Assembly (NCBI RefSeq): GCF_001426525.1
Contig: NZ_LMEW01000032.1
Location: forward strand, 311,370-375,369
DNA from: Massilia sp. Root133
Lineage (GTDB): Bacteria; Pseudomonadota; Gammaproteobacteria; Burkholderiales; Burkholderiaceae_D
Length of the DNA stretch: 64,000 nt
Direction: 5' to 3'
In this document: one piece after another, positions 25,456 to 35,400 of the stretch
Layout: the number at the start of each line of letters is the position of its first letter
Position numbering within the stretch: the first letter of the stretch is position 1
Notes under the pieces: generated by a model
Seen by the model: the letters and a program-made list of their open reading frames with translations, nothing else
Told to the model about the DNA's origin: nothing
Database searches by the model: none
Translations under genes and position numbers: made by a program

Positions 25456-26535
25456 TCACCAGTTCATCTTCTTCTTGATGAACGCTGTCAGGATCTCGGC
25501 ATTGTCGCGCTGGTGCTTCAGGCGCGGATGCTGTCCGTAGCCGGTGAACGGAAAGAACACGGTATCGATGCGCTGGTCGCCGCCCTTGCGCATGTCTTCC
25601 ACCGCCGACTTGATATAGCCCGGCCACTGCGACCCCGGCTTCGTCGCATCCATGCTGCCCAGCGCGCACACGATGTAGGCCTTCGGGTATAGCTGGCGAA
25701 TGCGCTTGACGAACGTTTCGTACGCGGCGATGCGGCCCGCGTCGTCCGGTTCCGGCTGCAGCTGGTGCCGGTCGCCGATCAGCCAGCGGTCGTTCTGCAG
25801 CAGGTTGACGACGACGACGTCCGGCGTCCAGTGCGCGAAATCCCAGCGCGTGTCGTTGTTGCCGACGGCGCTCAGCTGGTCGTAGAAGTCCGGCATCGTG
25901 AACGGGAACCAGCTGATCATCACGCCGATGCCGCTCTGCGACGTCTGGTGCAGTTCCGCGTTCAGGGCGCGCGCCGTGATGCCCGCGTACGACAGGTAGC
26001 TGTTCTTGTCGCGGACAACGTCGTCGCGGCCGTTCATCGGCGCTTCGTCGCCCATGCCGCTCGTGATGGAATCGCCGAAGAATTCGATGCGGCGCTTGGG
26101 ACGCGCGGGCGGCGCCAGCATCTGGCCGCCGTCCGCCAGTTCGAGGCCGCGGAACACGGTCGCGCCCTCCTCGCCTTCCGTGCGCTTGGTGATCAGGAAG
26201 CTGTGCTTGCCCGGAGCGAGACCCGCGATCACGTCATACTTCTTCGAACCCTGGGCCGCTTCGATGATCAGCGGGCTCGCCGTGTCGCCGTCGATGAAGA
26301 CGTTGAAGTAGTTCTTGCCCTTCTCGTCGTCCAGCGTGACGGACAGCGAGGTGCCCGTGAAGTTGCCGGCGATGGCCGTGTTCGGCCACGTGATGACGGG
26401 AGCGTCCGGCTGGGCGAAGTCGATGCGGCCCGTGTACAGGAGGTGCTTGTCGCTGGGCGCCACGGCCACGGCCGCGCAGGCGAGGCCGGCATGCAGCAGC
26501 GCGGCCAGCACGAAAGTCTTGGTCAGTCGTTTCAT
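25456..26535 (-). CDS. CE2-type SGNH acetyl (xyloglucan/xylan) esterase, exported
   Basis: A 359-residue esterase. A signal peptide (to about residue 22) is followed by a jelly-roll domain (LLYTGRIDFAQPDAPVITWP to about residue 140) and an SGNH domain, the layout of carbohydrate esterase family 2. The nucleophile is S156 in FFGDSITSG; the histidine is H336 in GYGQHPRLKH. The aspartate usually three residues before that histidine is replaced, so a Ser-His dyad is likely, as described for some CE2 enzymes. It would remove acetyl groups from imported oligosaccharides. Its ATG overlaps the GH26 stop as ATGA. Last gene of the minus-strand array. Confidence 0.82.
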   Translation of the reverse strand: MKRLTKTFVLAALLHAGLACAAVAVAPSDKHLLYTGRIDFAQPDAPVITWPNTAIAGNFTGTSLSVTLDDEKGKNYFNVFIDGDTASPLIIEAAQGSKKYDVIAGLAPGKHSFLITKRTEGEEGATVFRGLELADGGQMLAPPARPKRRIEFFGDSITSGMGDEAPMNGRDDVVRDKNSYLSYAGITARALNAELHQTSQSGIGVMISWFPFTMPDFYDQLSAVGNNDTRWDFAHWTPDVVVVNLLQNDRWLIGDRHQLQPEPDDAGRIAAYETFVKRIRQLYPKAYIVCALGSMDATKPGSQWPGYIKSAVEDMRKGGDQRIDTVFFPFTGYGQHPRLKHQRDNAEILTAFIKKKMNW

Positions 26536-27647
26536 TGGGGAGCTTTCAGGAATGCGGGCAGCTCGTCGAGGGTGATCACGTCGGGGTGGTGATACACCTT
26601 CGTCTTGTGCGCCGCGTTGTTGTAATAATCGCCGGTCCAGAAATTGTCCTTGTCCGACGTGCCGGCGGGCGCGCGGCCGTCGTTCCACGTCAGGAACCAC
26701 AGCCAGCGCGCGCCGTCGCGCCGCATGTGGTCGGGATCGGGAATGTAGCTGTTCTCGGTCATGGCCACGGGTTTCGTCACGGGGCCGATGGCGGCCATGC
26801 GGCGGTAGGTGTCGATCTGCGACCCGTACGTCTTGCGGTCGCGCTCATCGTACACGTCGTAACCGGCGATGTCGACGACGTCGTCGCCCGGATACCAGCC
26901 CGCGTCCTGGCCATTCCAAACCCAGATCAGGTTGTGCAGGCCATGCTCGCGCACGAGCCGATCGAACATGTGGCGGTACAGCAGTTTGTAGGCCTCGGCG
27001 TTCGACACGCCGTCCGCTCGCTTGCGCCCCCACCAGAACCAGCCGTCGCCGTTGCTGCCCGACGCTTCGTGCAACGGCCGCCACAGCACCGTCACGCCGG
27101 CCGCCTGCAGCCTGCCGAGTTCCACGGCCACGCGGTCGATGTCGGCATCGATCTGCCGGCCGGCCTGGCTGAACACGTCCAGGCGGCCGTCACGCACGGG
27201 GATCGTGAACGCCGTGTTCTTGCGCGCATCCGGCTCGCGCGCATAGAAGTTGCCCTGCGTGCCTGCCGGCGCGGACGGATCGCGCCAGTGCCAGCAGAAC
27301 GTCACGAGGCCGCCGCGCCGCGCCCAGGCGATCGCTTCATCGACCTGGTGCGATCCATCGCCCTTCTGCCACGTGTTCATGAAGTCGAAGCCCATCAGCG
27401 CGGGATACTTGCCGGTGTCGTCGAACACGCGCCGCGCCATGTCGACGCTGTCGTTCCACGTCAGGTCCTGCTGGCCGGCGATGGTCTGCCGGCCCCAGGT
27501 CTGCACGAGCCACGTGTATTCGGCACGCGTGCGGGCATCCGCCTGCGCATCGACCGGCGTCGCGCGCGGGGATGCCGGGCGCGGCACCGCCGCGCCGCTC
27601 GGACCGGCCAGCGCGAGCATCAGCGCAAACGGAAGTCCCCGCTTCAC
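26532..27647 (-). CDS. GH26 beta-mannanase, exported
   Basis: A 371-residue GH26 (clan A) enzyme. The acid/base is E194 in WRPLHEASG and the nucleophile E298 in AMTENSY; aromatic subsites (WHWRD, GWFWWG) are conserved. A Sec signal peptide occupies residues 1-20. It starts at GTG, overlapping the GH31 stop as GTGA, so it is translated with the alpha-xylosidase. Family members cleave beta-1,4-mannan or, rarely, mixed-linkage glucan; a mannanase is not part of a standard xyloglucan set, so the operon may also serve galactomannan or the enzyme may have a different specificity. Confidence 0.85.
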   Translation of the reverse strand: MKRGLPFALMLALAGPSGAAVPRPASPRATPVDAQADARTRAEYTWLVQTWGRQTIAGQQDLTWNDSVDMARRVFDDTGKYPALMGFDFMNTWQKGDGSHQVDEAIAWARRGGLVTFCWHWRDPSAPAGTQGNFYAREPDARKNTAFTIPVRDGRLDVFSQAGRQIDADIDRVAVELGRLQAAGVTVLWRPLHEASGSNGDGWFWWGRKRADGVSNAEAYKLLYRHMFDRLVREHGLHNLIWVWNGQDAGWYPGDDVVDIAGYDVYDERDRKTYGSQIDTYRRMAAIGPVTKPVAMTENSYIPDPDHMRRDGARWLWFLTWNDGRAPAGTSDKDNFWTGDYYNNAAHKTKVYHHPDVITLDELPAFLKAPQ

Positions 27648-30520
27648 AGCTTCACGGTGACCGGCTTGCCGTCATACGTCACGGTCTTGTCGGCCGCATC
27701 CATGTCCGCGCTCGTCGCGACGCCGGCACGCAGCACGCGCACCTTGATCTGGCGGGTCTGCGGCATGCCCTTGTACTGGCCGCTGCGGGCGCCGATCGTG
27801 ACGGTCCCCGTCTTGTCGTCGTAGCTGAACGGGATGCGGCTGAACTCACCGCGCTCGTACGCATTGGTGACGCCGTCGTCCTCGTACAGGCTCGCCTGGC
27901 CGTTGGCGCCGGCATACACCTGCAGCACGATCGGCGCGTCCGGCTTCTCGTCGACATACTGCATGACCGGACCGGTCGGGATCACGGCGCCCGTGCGCAC
28001 GAACACGGGGATGCGGTTCAGCGGGGCATCCACCTTCGCGCTGGTGCCGCCCGCGTAGCGCTTGCCGGTGTCGAAGTCGTACCAGTCCGCGCCCGCCGGG
28101 AAGTAGACGGTGCGCTCGCGCGCGCCGTACGACGTCACCGGCGCCACCATCAGCGCGTGGCCGAACAGGTACTGGTCCTTGATGTCCTTGACCTTGTCGT
28201 CCTGCGGGAAGTCCATCACGAGGCCGCGCATCATCGTGCCGTTGGCGTAGTGCGTGTCGGCCGCCAGCGAGTAAATGTACGGCATCAGGCGGTAGCGCAG
28301 CTTCAGGTAGCCCACCATCGAATCGCGCATCGCGTCGTCGCCGGCCGCGATGTTGTAGATCTCGCGCTTCACGACTTCGCCGTGCGAGCGGAACAGCGGC
28401 GAGAACGCGCCGAACTGGAACCAGCGCAGGTTCAGCTCGCGCCATTCCTTCATGTCTTCCGGTTTGGCCTGGCCGCCCGTGGTGGTGCGGTTTTCCTGCG
28501 CGGAGCCCACGTCGCCGTACTGGAATCTGTTTTCCTGCGCATAGCCGCCGATGTCGTGCGTCCAGTTCGGGATGCCGGACATCGAGAAGTTCACGCCCGA
28601 TGCGATCTGGTCGTACAGGTTGTTCCAGCGGCCCGCCGTGTCGCCGCTCCACACGGCGACCGAGTTGCGCTGGATGCCGGCGAAGCCCGAACGCGACAGG
28701 ATGAACTGGCGCTTGTCCGGCTGGTCGCGGCGCAGGCCTTCGACCATGCCGCCCGAGTGCACGAGGCTGTACGGGTTGAACGTGATCTCGCCCGGACCGT
28801 AGACGGTCGGCCCGATCAGCTTCTTGAAGTCTTCCAGGCGCGAATTCGACAGCACGTCAGGTTCGGTGTTGTCCATCCACCAGGCGTCGAAGCCCTTGGC
28901 CACCAGTTTGTCCTTCATCTGGCGATAGTAGATGTCGCGCGCTTCCTGCGTGTACGGGTCGTAGTGGCTGTTCTTGTAGCCCTTGCCCACCCAGTCCAGC
29001 GCGCCGTCCTCGACGTTCTTCGTCCACATATGGCCCTTCGCCGCCAGTTCCTTGTAGTTGTCGGTATTGGCGTAGAACTTGCCCCAGATGGAGATCATGA
29101 TGTGCGCGTGCTGCTTGTGCACTGCGTCGACCATGCCCTTCGGATCCGGAAAGCGGACCTTGTCGAAGTCGTGCGAACCCCAGCCGTCTTCCGGCCAGTA
29201 GAACCAGTCCTGCACGATGTTATCCAGCGGCCAGCCGCGCTTGCGGTATTCGGACACCGTGTCCAGCAACTGCTGCTGCGTCTCGTAGCGCTGGCGCGAC
29301 TGCCAGAAGCCGTACGCCCATTTCGGCATCATCGGCTGCTGGCCCGTCAGCGTGCGGTAGCCGCCGATGACGTTGTCCATGCTGTCGCCGCTGATCACAT
29401 AGTAGTTCACGGCCTCGGCGATCTCCGACGACATCGTCAGCGAATGGCGCTCCGGTGCCGGCAGCGGATCGTTGTGCGTCATCGCGATCATGCCGCCCGA
29501 CGGCTTCCATTCCAGGTGCAGCTTGACGGGTTTGTTCGCCGCGAACTTCACCTCGAAGTTGTGGTACCACGGATTCCAGCCCTGGCGCCACACATCCATG
29601 ACCTGCTTGCCGTCGACGGTGAGCGTCGCGTAATCCGATGCGTACAGCTGCATCTTGTGCACGCCCGCTTTCGGGCTGGCCATCGCGCCGTCCCACACGA
29701 CTTTCACGTCCTTGCCGCCCAGCGCCTTCATCGACGGGAGTTCCTTCGGCCAGAACTCCTCGACATCCTTCAGGAACTGGTAGGCGATGTCCTTCTCTTG
29801 CCGGGTCAGCGCGAGCTTGCCGTCGATGTAGTAGCGCGCCGTCAGGCCGCCCGGCTTGCCCTGCTCGTCCGTCAGCTTCAGGTCGCGCGACAGCCAGGCA
29901 TACGGCTTCGAATCGCCGAAGCGCGTGATCGAGTTCTGGTCCCACAGCAGGCCGTAGTTCCTGTCCGAGACGACGAACGGCACCGACGCGATCATGTTGT
30001 GCTGCTGCAGCAGCACGTCCTCGCCGTTGTAGTTCATCTGCGCGTTCTGGTGCTGGCCCAGGCCGTAGAACGCGTCCTTCGTGCCGTAGTTGAAGCCTTC
30101 CTTGATCGCGAGGTAGGGCTTGCCGCCGACCTGGATCGGCGTGATGGTTTCCGCCGCCTGGGTCAGGAACGCCTTGCCGGCAGCGTCGAAGAAACGCACC
30201 TGGCCATCCTTCAGCGACACCTGCGCCGAGATCCTTTGTGCCTTCAGCGTCACGGCATCCTTGCCGTCGGCGACGGTGAACGCGCAGCTGTTGCACGGTT
30301 TGGCGACCGTCATCAGCGACGGCGTGAGCTGCTTGCCTTCCTGGTCCAGCTTGACGACGTGGACGATGTTATCGGCCATCAGCTCGAGGCGCACGAGCTT
30401 CGCCGGGCCGGTGTCCGGGCGCACGTCGATGCCGGCGGCGGTTTTCTGGACGGTGCCCGCGAGGGCGTGGCCGCCTGCGGCCAGCAGCAGCGCGGCGGCT
30501 GCGATTCGCGTTAATTGCAT
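27644..30520 (-). CDS. GH31 alpha-xylosidase with PA14 insert, exported
   Basis: A 958-residue GH31 enzyme. The nucleophile is D550 in WWMDNTEPD and the acid/base D627 in WSGDTAGRW. A PA14-like insert interrupts the N-terminal beta-sandwich at about residues 245-350 (FWPKELPSMKALGG, WDGAMASPKAGVHKMQLYA, WNPWYHNFEVKF). This insert is the hallmark of Cellvibrio-type xyloglucan alpha-xylosidases, which remove the non-reducing-end xylose from xyloglucan oligosaccharides. A signal peptide is cut near AGT at residue 22. Four nucleotides overlap with GH26 downstream; a repeat-containing 149 bp gap separates it from GH35 upstream. Confidence 0.92.
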   Translation of the reverse strand: MQLTRIAAAALLLAAGGHALAGTVQKTAAGIDVRPDTGPAKLVRLELMADNIVHVVKLDQEGKQLTPSLMTVAKPCNSCAFTVADGKDAVTLKAQRISAQVSLKDGQVRFFDAAGKAFLTQAAETITPIQVGGKPYLAIKEGFNYGTKDAFYGLGQHQNAQMNYNGEDVLLQQHNMIASVPFVVSDRNYGLLWDQNSITRFGDSKPYAWLSRDLKLTDEQGKPGGLTARYYIDGKLALTRQEKDIAYQFLKDVEEFWPKELPSMKALGGKDVKVVWDGAMASPKAGVHKMQLYASDYATLTVDGKQVMDVWRQGWNPWYHNFEVKFAANKPVKLHLEWKPSGGMIAMTHNDPLPAPERHSLTMSSEIAEAVNYYVISGDSMDNVIGGYRTLTGQQPMMPKWAYGFWQSRQRYETQQQLLDTVSEYRKRGWPLDNIVQDWFYWPEDGWGSHDFDKVRFPDPKGMVDAVHKQHAHIMISIWGKFYANTDNYKELAAKGHMWTKNVEDGALDWVGKGYKNSHYDPYTQEARDIYYRQMKDKLVAKGFDAWWMDNTEPDVLSNSRLEDFKKLIGPTVYGPGEITFNPYSLVHSGGMVEGLRRDQPDKRQFILSRSGFAGIQRNSVAVWSGDTAGRWNNLYDQIASGVNFSMSGIPNWTHDIGGYAQENRFQYGDVGSAQENRTTTGGQAKPEDMKEWRELNLRWFQFGAFSPLFRSHGEVVKREIYNIAAGDDAMRDSMVGYLKLRYRLMPYIYSLAADTHYANGTMMRGLVMDFPQDDKVKDIKDQYLFGHALMVAPVTSYGARERTVYFPAGADWYDFDTGKRYAGGTSAKVDAPLNRIPVFVRTGAVIPTGPVMQYVDEKPDAPIVLQVYAGANGQASLYEDDGVTNAYERGEFSRIPFSYDDKTGTVTIGARSGQYKGMPQTRQIKVRVLRAGVATSADMDAADKTVTYDGKPVTVKL

Positions 30521-30554
30521 GATTGTCTCCTAGAGTAAAGCGACGCCGCTAACT

Positions 30555-30634
30555 CCGTCATTCCCGCGCACGCGGGAATCCATACTGAATCGGCTGAAGA
30601 CGCGCAGCATGGGTTCCCGCTTTCGCGGGAACGA
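30555..30634. repeat. Inverted-repeat element with CATTCCCGCG ends
   Basis: The stretch begins CCGTCATTCCCGCG and ends CGCGGGAACGACG, giving near-perfect terminal inverted repeats. Each end also folds by itself: TTCCCGCG with CGCGGGAA at the left, and GTTCCCGC with GCGGGAAC at the right. This is the form of the dispersed CATTCCCGCGxxxGCGGGAAT repeats common in proteobacteria. It lies in the GH35-GH31 gap; no second copy was seen in the window. Confidence 0.6.
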
Positions 30635-30669
30635 CGACGATTTTGCACCGCCGCGAGGGTTTGTTTGTT

Positions 30670-32331
30670 TTAGTACGACCCCATCTTCACCTTCAACACC
30701 GTCGGCACGGCCGGCAGGTTCAGGCCATAGTCGGTCTGGTCCCCATTCCAGTTCCGTTCCATGACCCATTTGCCGTCGGCGTCGAACCGGCCCTCTTCCA
30801 CCCGCGCGTAACCCGTGGGCTTGCCGGCATTCGGGCCGGTGCCGGACAACTTCACGCGGATCTGCTGGCCCACGATCACGAATTCGTCCGGGCCGATCTG
30901 CGCGATCGCGGCGCCGCCGGACGGCTGGTCCGTGCCTTCGGCGTATTCGTTCTTGTCCTTCAAATATTCGCGCTCGCCGAACTGGAATTCGCGGAACGAC
31001 AGGTGCGCGTTCCAGCCGTTCATGGCCACGGTCTGCGGCTTGCGGTCGTCGCCTTCCGCGACGCCGTACGTGCGGCCTTCGTACGCCCACTTGGCCCACA
31101 CGCGCTGCATAGTCGCGAATACGTCGTAGACTTTCGCGAACGGCTCGATCATGCGCTTGTCCGTGTACTTCGAGCCGAGCGGGTAGTTGCTGTACATGGC
31201 GTAGTCGAAGCCGAACGGCGCGACGCCCAATGCGCCCTTGCCGATGATCTGGTAGACGTAGCGCGCATAGCCGGCCGCGTTGCCCATCTCCGGCACCATC
31301 AGCGGATTGTCCGGACGCTGGAACAGCTGGAGCGTGGCGCTCACGTTGCTGGACTCCGGCATGTAGATGTCCGGGCCGGCGAAATCGATGTGCGGCGCGG
31401 CCGCTTTATAGATGCCGATGACGTCGTACGTCGGGCCGCCGGAGGCGAAGTCCGCCTTCCACGGCGGCGCGGGCTTGTCCAGCACCGGCGCGCGCAGCGC
31501 GTTGTTCACGTACATCGGCAGGTCGTACACGGCGCGGCCGGCCTTGGCGATGTCTTCGATGTAGCTGGCGATGGCCCACGTATGGAAATACTGGTCGGCG
31601 TAGTCGCCGTACACGTCGCTCCACGAGCCCTGCTTCGCACGTCCCGCCGGCGGCGGCTGGTGCGCGAGGACGGCGGCCGGCACCGGCTGCTGGAACGCGG
31701 CCTGGGCGCGCGCCGCGTAGTCGCGCGCGACGCCATAGGTGCCCACTTCGTTCTCGACCTGCACCATGATCACGGTGCGCTTGTCCGAGTCGATCTTTTT
31801 AATATGCTCCATCAGCGCGACGAAGGCTTTCTTGTCGGCGGCCAGCGTGGCTTCGCCGAACGGCGACAGGCAGTAGCTCGTCTTGCCGTCCTTGTCGATC
31901 ATGCGCGGGAAGCGCTTGTTGTCGAACTTGACCCATTCCGGCGCGTACGCCGGGCCGGTATTCTTCCAGGTGCCGAACCACAGCAGCACGAGGCGCGTCT
32001 TGTGCTCGCGTGCCTGTTGCACGAGCTTGTCGACGTAGCTGAAGTCGAACGCCCCTTCCTTCGGCTCGATCTGTTCCCACGCGACGGGAATCTCCAGCGT
32101 GTTCGCATGCACGTCCTTCATGGCGGCCCAGACCTTCGGCAGCGCGGCCGGGTAGTTGCTGGAATTGTGGGCCTGGCCACCGAGGATCAGGAACGGGGCG
32201 CCATCGACCATCAGGGCGTAGCGGCCGTCCTTGCCCACGATGCGGGGCAGTTCGGACGCGGCGTACGCGGCGTGGCAGGTGGCGGCGGCGAGCAGGCCGG
32301 CGGCCAGCAGGCGGAAGGACTTGGTTTTCAT
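30670..32331 (-). CDS. GH35 beta-galactosidase with DUF5597, exported
   Basis: A 553-residue enzyme. The GH35 TIM barrel has the acid/base E195 in QVENEVGTYG and nucleophile E348 in VPEMGNAAG; the C-terminal part (FGEREYLKDKNEYAEGT, IGPDEFVIVGQQIRVKL) is the DUF5597 domain. The same architecture is found in Cellvibrio-type xyloglucan beta-galactosidases, which remove galactose from xyloglucan side chains so that alpha-xylosidase can act. Signal peptide to about residue 26. A terminator-like hairpin lies 33 bp before its ATG, after the TonB receptor gene. Confidence 0.9.
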   Translation of the reverse strand: MKTKSFRLLAAGLLAAATCHAAYAASELPRIVGKDGRYALMVDGAPFLILGGQAHNSSNYPAALPKVWAAMKDVHANTLEIPVAWEQIEPKEGAFDFSYVDKLVQQAREHKTRLVLLWFGTWKNTGPAYAPEWVKFDNKRFPRMIDKDGKTSYCLSPFGEATLAADKKAFVALMEHIKKIDSDKRTVIMVQVENEVGTYGVARDYAARAQAAFQQPVPAAVLAHQPPPAGRAKQGSWSDVYGDYADQYFHTWAIASYIEDIAKAGRAVYDLPMYVNNALRAPVLDKPAPPWKADFASGGPTYDVIGIYKAAAPHIDFAGPDIYMPESSNVSATLQLFQRPDNPLMVPEMGNAAGYARYVYQIIGKGALGVAPFGFDYAMYSNYPLGSKYTDKRMIEPFAKVYDVFATMQRVWAKWAYEGRTYGVAEGDDRKPQTVAMNGWNAHLSFREFQFGEREYLKDKNEYAEGTDQPSGGAAIAQIGPDEFVIVGQQIRVKLSGTGPNAGKPTGYARVEEGRFDADGKWVMERNWNGDQTDYGLNLPAVPTVLKVKMGSY

Positions 32332-32364
32332 ATGCGAACGGGTCTCCTTCGGTCGCAGGGTTGT

Positions 32365-32393
32365 AAAAACGGGCGGCCTGTCAGGCCACCCGT
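32365..32393 (-). terminator. Terminator-like hairpin between TonB receptor and GH35
   Basis: On the minus strand ACGGGTGGCCT and AGGCCGCCCGT form an 11 bp stem (one G-U pair) with a 3-nt loop, followed by five U. It begins 11 bp after the receptor stop. GH35 starts 33 bp later on the same strand, so it may act as an internal step-down element rather than a full stop. Confidence 0.75.
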
Positions 32394-32404
32394 CCATGAT
32401 GCGC

Positions 32405-35400
32405 TTAGAACGAATAGCGCAGCGAAGCCGTGTAGCGGCGGCCGGACACGAAGACCGCGCGGGTCATCATGCCGATCGACTGCTGCATCAGCTGTCGGTA
32501 CTTCGAGTTGGTCAGGTTCTGCGCTTCCACGCCGAGCGACAGCTGCTCGTTGATATTGTAGAAGAACGAACCATCCAGTTGGCCGTAGCTGTCCGACCAC
32601 GTCGGCAGCGCCCACGCGACCGTCTGCGTGGCGCCGGTGGCCGGGTCGACGCGGCGGCCGTCCGTGCCGTTGGTGCCGTTGACGTTCACGTTCTGCAGTG
32701 CCTTCGAACGCCATGCCCATGCGAGGCGCGCCGAGACCTTGCCCTTGTCGTACAACAGGGCCAGGTTGTAGGCGTTCTTCGACAGGTTCTGCAGCGGCAG
32801 GTTGCCGAAGGTGGCGCCGTTGGTGTCGCAGCCGTTCTGGTTCAGGTTCAGGTTATCCGCGCCGTTCGAGCTGCCCGTGCAGAACGCCGAGTTGACCGGA
32901 TGGTACAGGTCTTCCTTGCTGTCCACGTAGGTGTAGTTCGCCTGGACGCCGAAGCCCGACATCCAGCCCGGCAGCTTGTCGAAATACTGCTGGTACGCGA
33001 TCTCCATGCCGCGCGCATGGCCGCGCGCGCCGTTGACCGGGCCCGTGACCGTGAACGTGTACGGCGTGCCCGTCACGCCCGCGACGTCGTAGCCGTAGGA
33101 CTGGTTGATGATGATGTCCTTCAGCTGCTTGTTGAAGACGGCGACCGTCAGCGAGCCGGCCGGTGCGAAATACCATTCCGCCGACAGGTCGACCTGGCGC
33201 GACTGCACCGGACGAAGCTTCGGATTGCCGGTGCCCGTGCCCGTCAGGCCGACGTTGTTCACGGTGACGACGTTGCCGGTCGTGGTCTGGTCGACGTTTT
33301 CCGACAAGGTCGTGTAGCTCTGCAGCTGCGAGTAATCCGGCTTCGAGATGCCCATCGCGGCCGCGAAGCGGAACTGCAGCTTGTCGGTCGCCTTCATGCG
33401 CAGGTTCAGGCTCGGCAGCACGTTGTGGTAGTGGTTGTCGAAGTCCTGGCGCGTCGAGAATGCCGCGATATTCGGGATTTCCGGACCGATCACCGTCGTG
33501 CCCTCTGCCGGCTGCGTGATGTTCGGATTGAACACCGTGTAGCCGTGCGCCTTCAGCAGCGTCTGCACGTAGCGCACGCCGATGTTGCCGTCGATCGGGT
33601 ACTTCAGGTCGTCGAAGCCGAAGCGCAGCTGCGTGTAGAAAGCGCCGGTGCGCTCGGACAGGTCGTTGGTGCCGGCCGGGTCGGTGCCGAACGTCGCGGG
33701 CGACCACGGCGTGCACGGGTTGCTCGTGCCGTTCGCCTGGTTCGCCTGCTGGCACAGGATGTCGTGGTAGCTGTGCAGCGTGGCATAGCTGCCCGGGTAG
33801 CCCGTGGCCAGCGCCACGTTCGGGAACACGAGGGACGGAACCGGGGTGTTATTGTTGAAGAAGTTCGTGAACTGGTGGACCTGCGTCTGGTTCGAGAAGC
33901 GCGGATCGCTCAGGTACGCGAGCTGGCCGCCCGTGTCCGACTGCCACGGCTGCGTGATCGCGGCCCAGTTGTAGCTCGGGTTCGAGTTCGTCGTCGTCGA
34001 ATCGGCCTTCGTCAGGCGCACGCCGAAGCGCACGTCGCGCAGGACCGGATGGTCGAACGTGTACTTCGCATCGGTCTTCCACGCCCATTCGCCGGCATGG
34101 CTGTCGTCGAAGTGCTCCTGCGTGAACGCCCAGTAGTAATTGGCCGGGTTGGCCAGGTAGGCGGTCTGGACGTCGTCGAACGTCAGCCTCGGCACGGAGC
34201 CGGACAGGTCCACGTTCTCGTACGGCATCTTGACGGCCGTGGCGACGGTCGAGTCGAAGCTGTTGCTCGTCGCGCGCACGCGCTGCACGTCGGTGTCGAT
34301 CTGCCAGTCGCTGTTCGGACGCCACATCAGGTGCCACGAGATGTCGGTCGTCTGCGACTTGCGGTTGGCGGCACGGGTGTCGGCGCCGAAATCGATGCCC
34401 TTGTCGGTGGCGTCGGTCAGGGTGCCGGTCAGCAGCTGGCCGTTGGCGCCGTAGGTGCCGTTCGTGACGCCGATGTTGTACGGGCTCGCCGACGAGAAGA
34501 TCGCCTGCTCGTCCCACTGCATGCGGTACTTCGACTTGAAGTACGTGAGCGACGACTGCAGGTTTGCGTCCCGCTTCCATTGCAGCGCACCGTAGAGGCC
34601 CTGGCGCTTGCGGTCGAAGTTCAGCGTGCGGTATTGCGAGCCTTTCGGCACCCACACGTTCTGGCCGGCGACGACGTCGCTGCGCTGGTAATACGGTTCG
34701 ACCTGGAACGCGTCGGTACGCGTGCCGCTCTCCGAATACGCGTAGTCGACCAGGGCGCCGATCTCGCCGAAGCCCGTCTTCCAGCGGTCCGAGAACATGA
34801 AGGAGCCGGACGGCTGGCGCTTGCCCTTCTTCAGCTCCGAATACGTGTCCTGCAGCGACGCGGCCATCTTGCGGCCCTTGAAGTCGAACGGCATCGCGGT
34901 GCGCAGGTTCACGAGGCCGCCGATGGCGCCTTCGATCTGTTCCGCCGACGGGTTCTTGTAGATGTCGATGCCGGCCATCAGCTCGGGCGGGACGTCTTCG
35001 AAGTTGAGCGAACGGCCGCCGTTGGCCGAGAACGAATCGCGGCCGTTCAGTTCCGAACGCGTGTACGACAGGCCGCGGATCGTGACGCCCGAGCCTTCCA
35101 CCGAGTAGTGTTCCGGGTCGCCCTTCGACATCGTGCGGTCGATGGTGACGCCGACCACGCGCTGCAGCACTTCCGTGATCGAACGGTCCGGCAGCTTGCC
35201 GATGTCGTCCGCGACGATCGAATCGACCATCTCGTCGGCATCGCGCTTGAGCGCCTGCGCCGAATCCAGCGCGGCGCGCTGGCCCGTCACGACGACGACA
35301 TTGCTTGCCGTCGGCGCCCCGGGCCCCGTCTGCGCGGCCGCCATGCCGCTGGCCAGCAACGCGACATGCGTCACGGCCACGGCAATGGCTGTTTTCTTGA

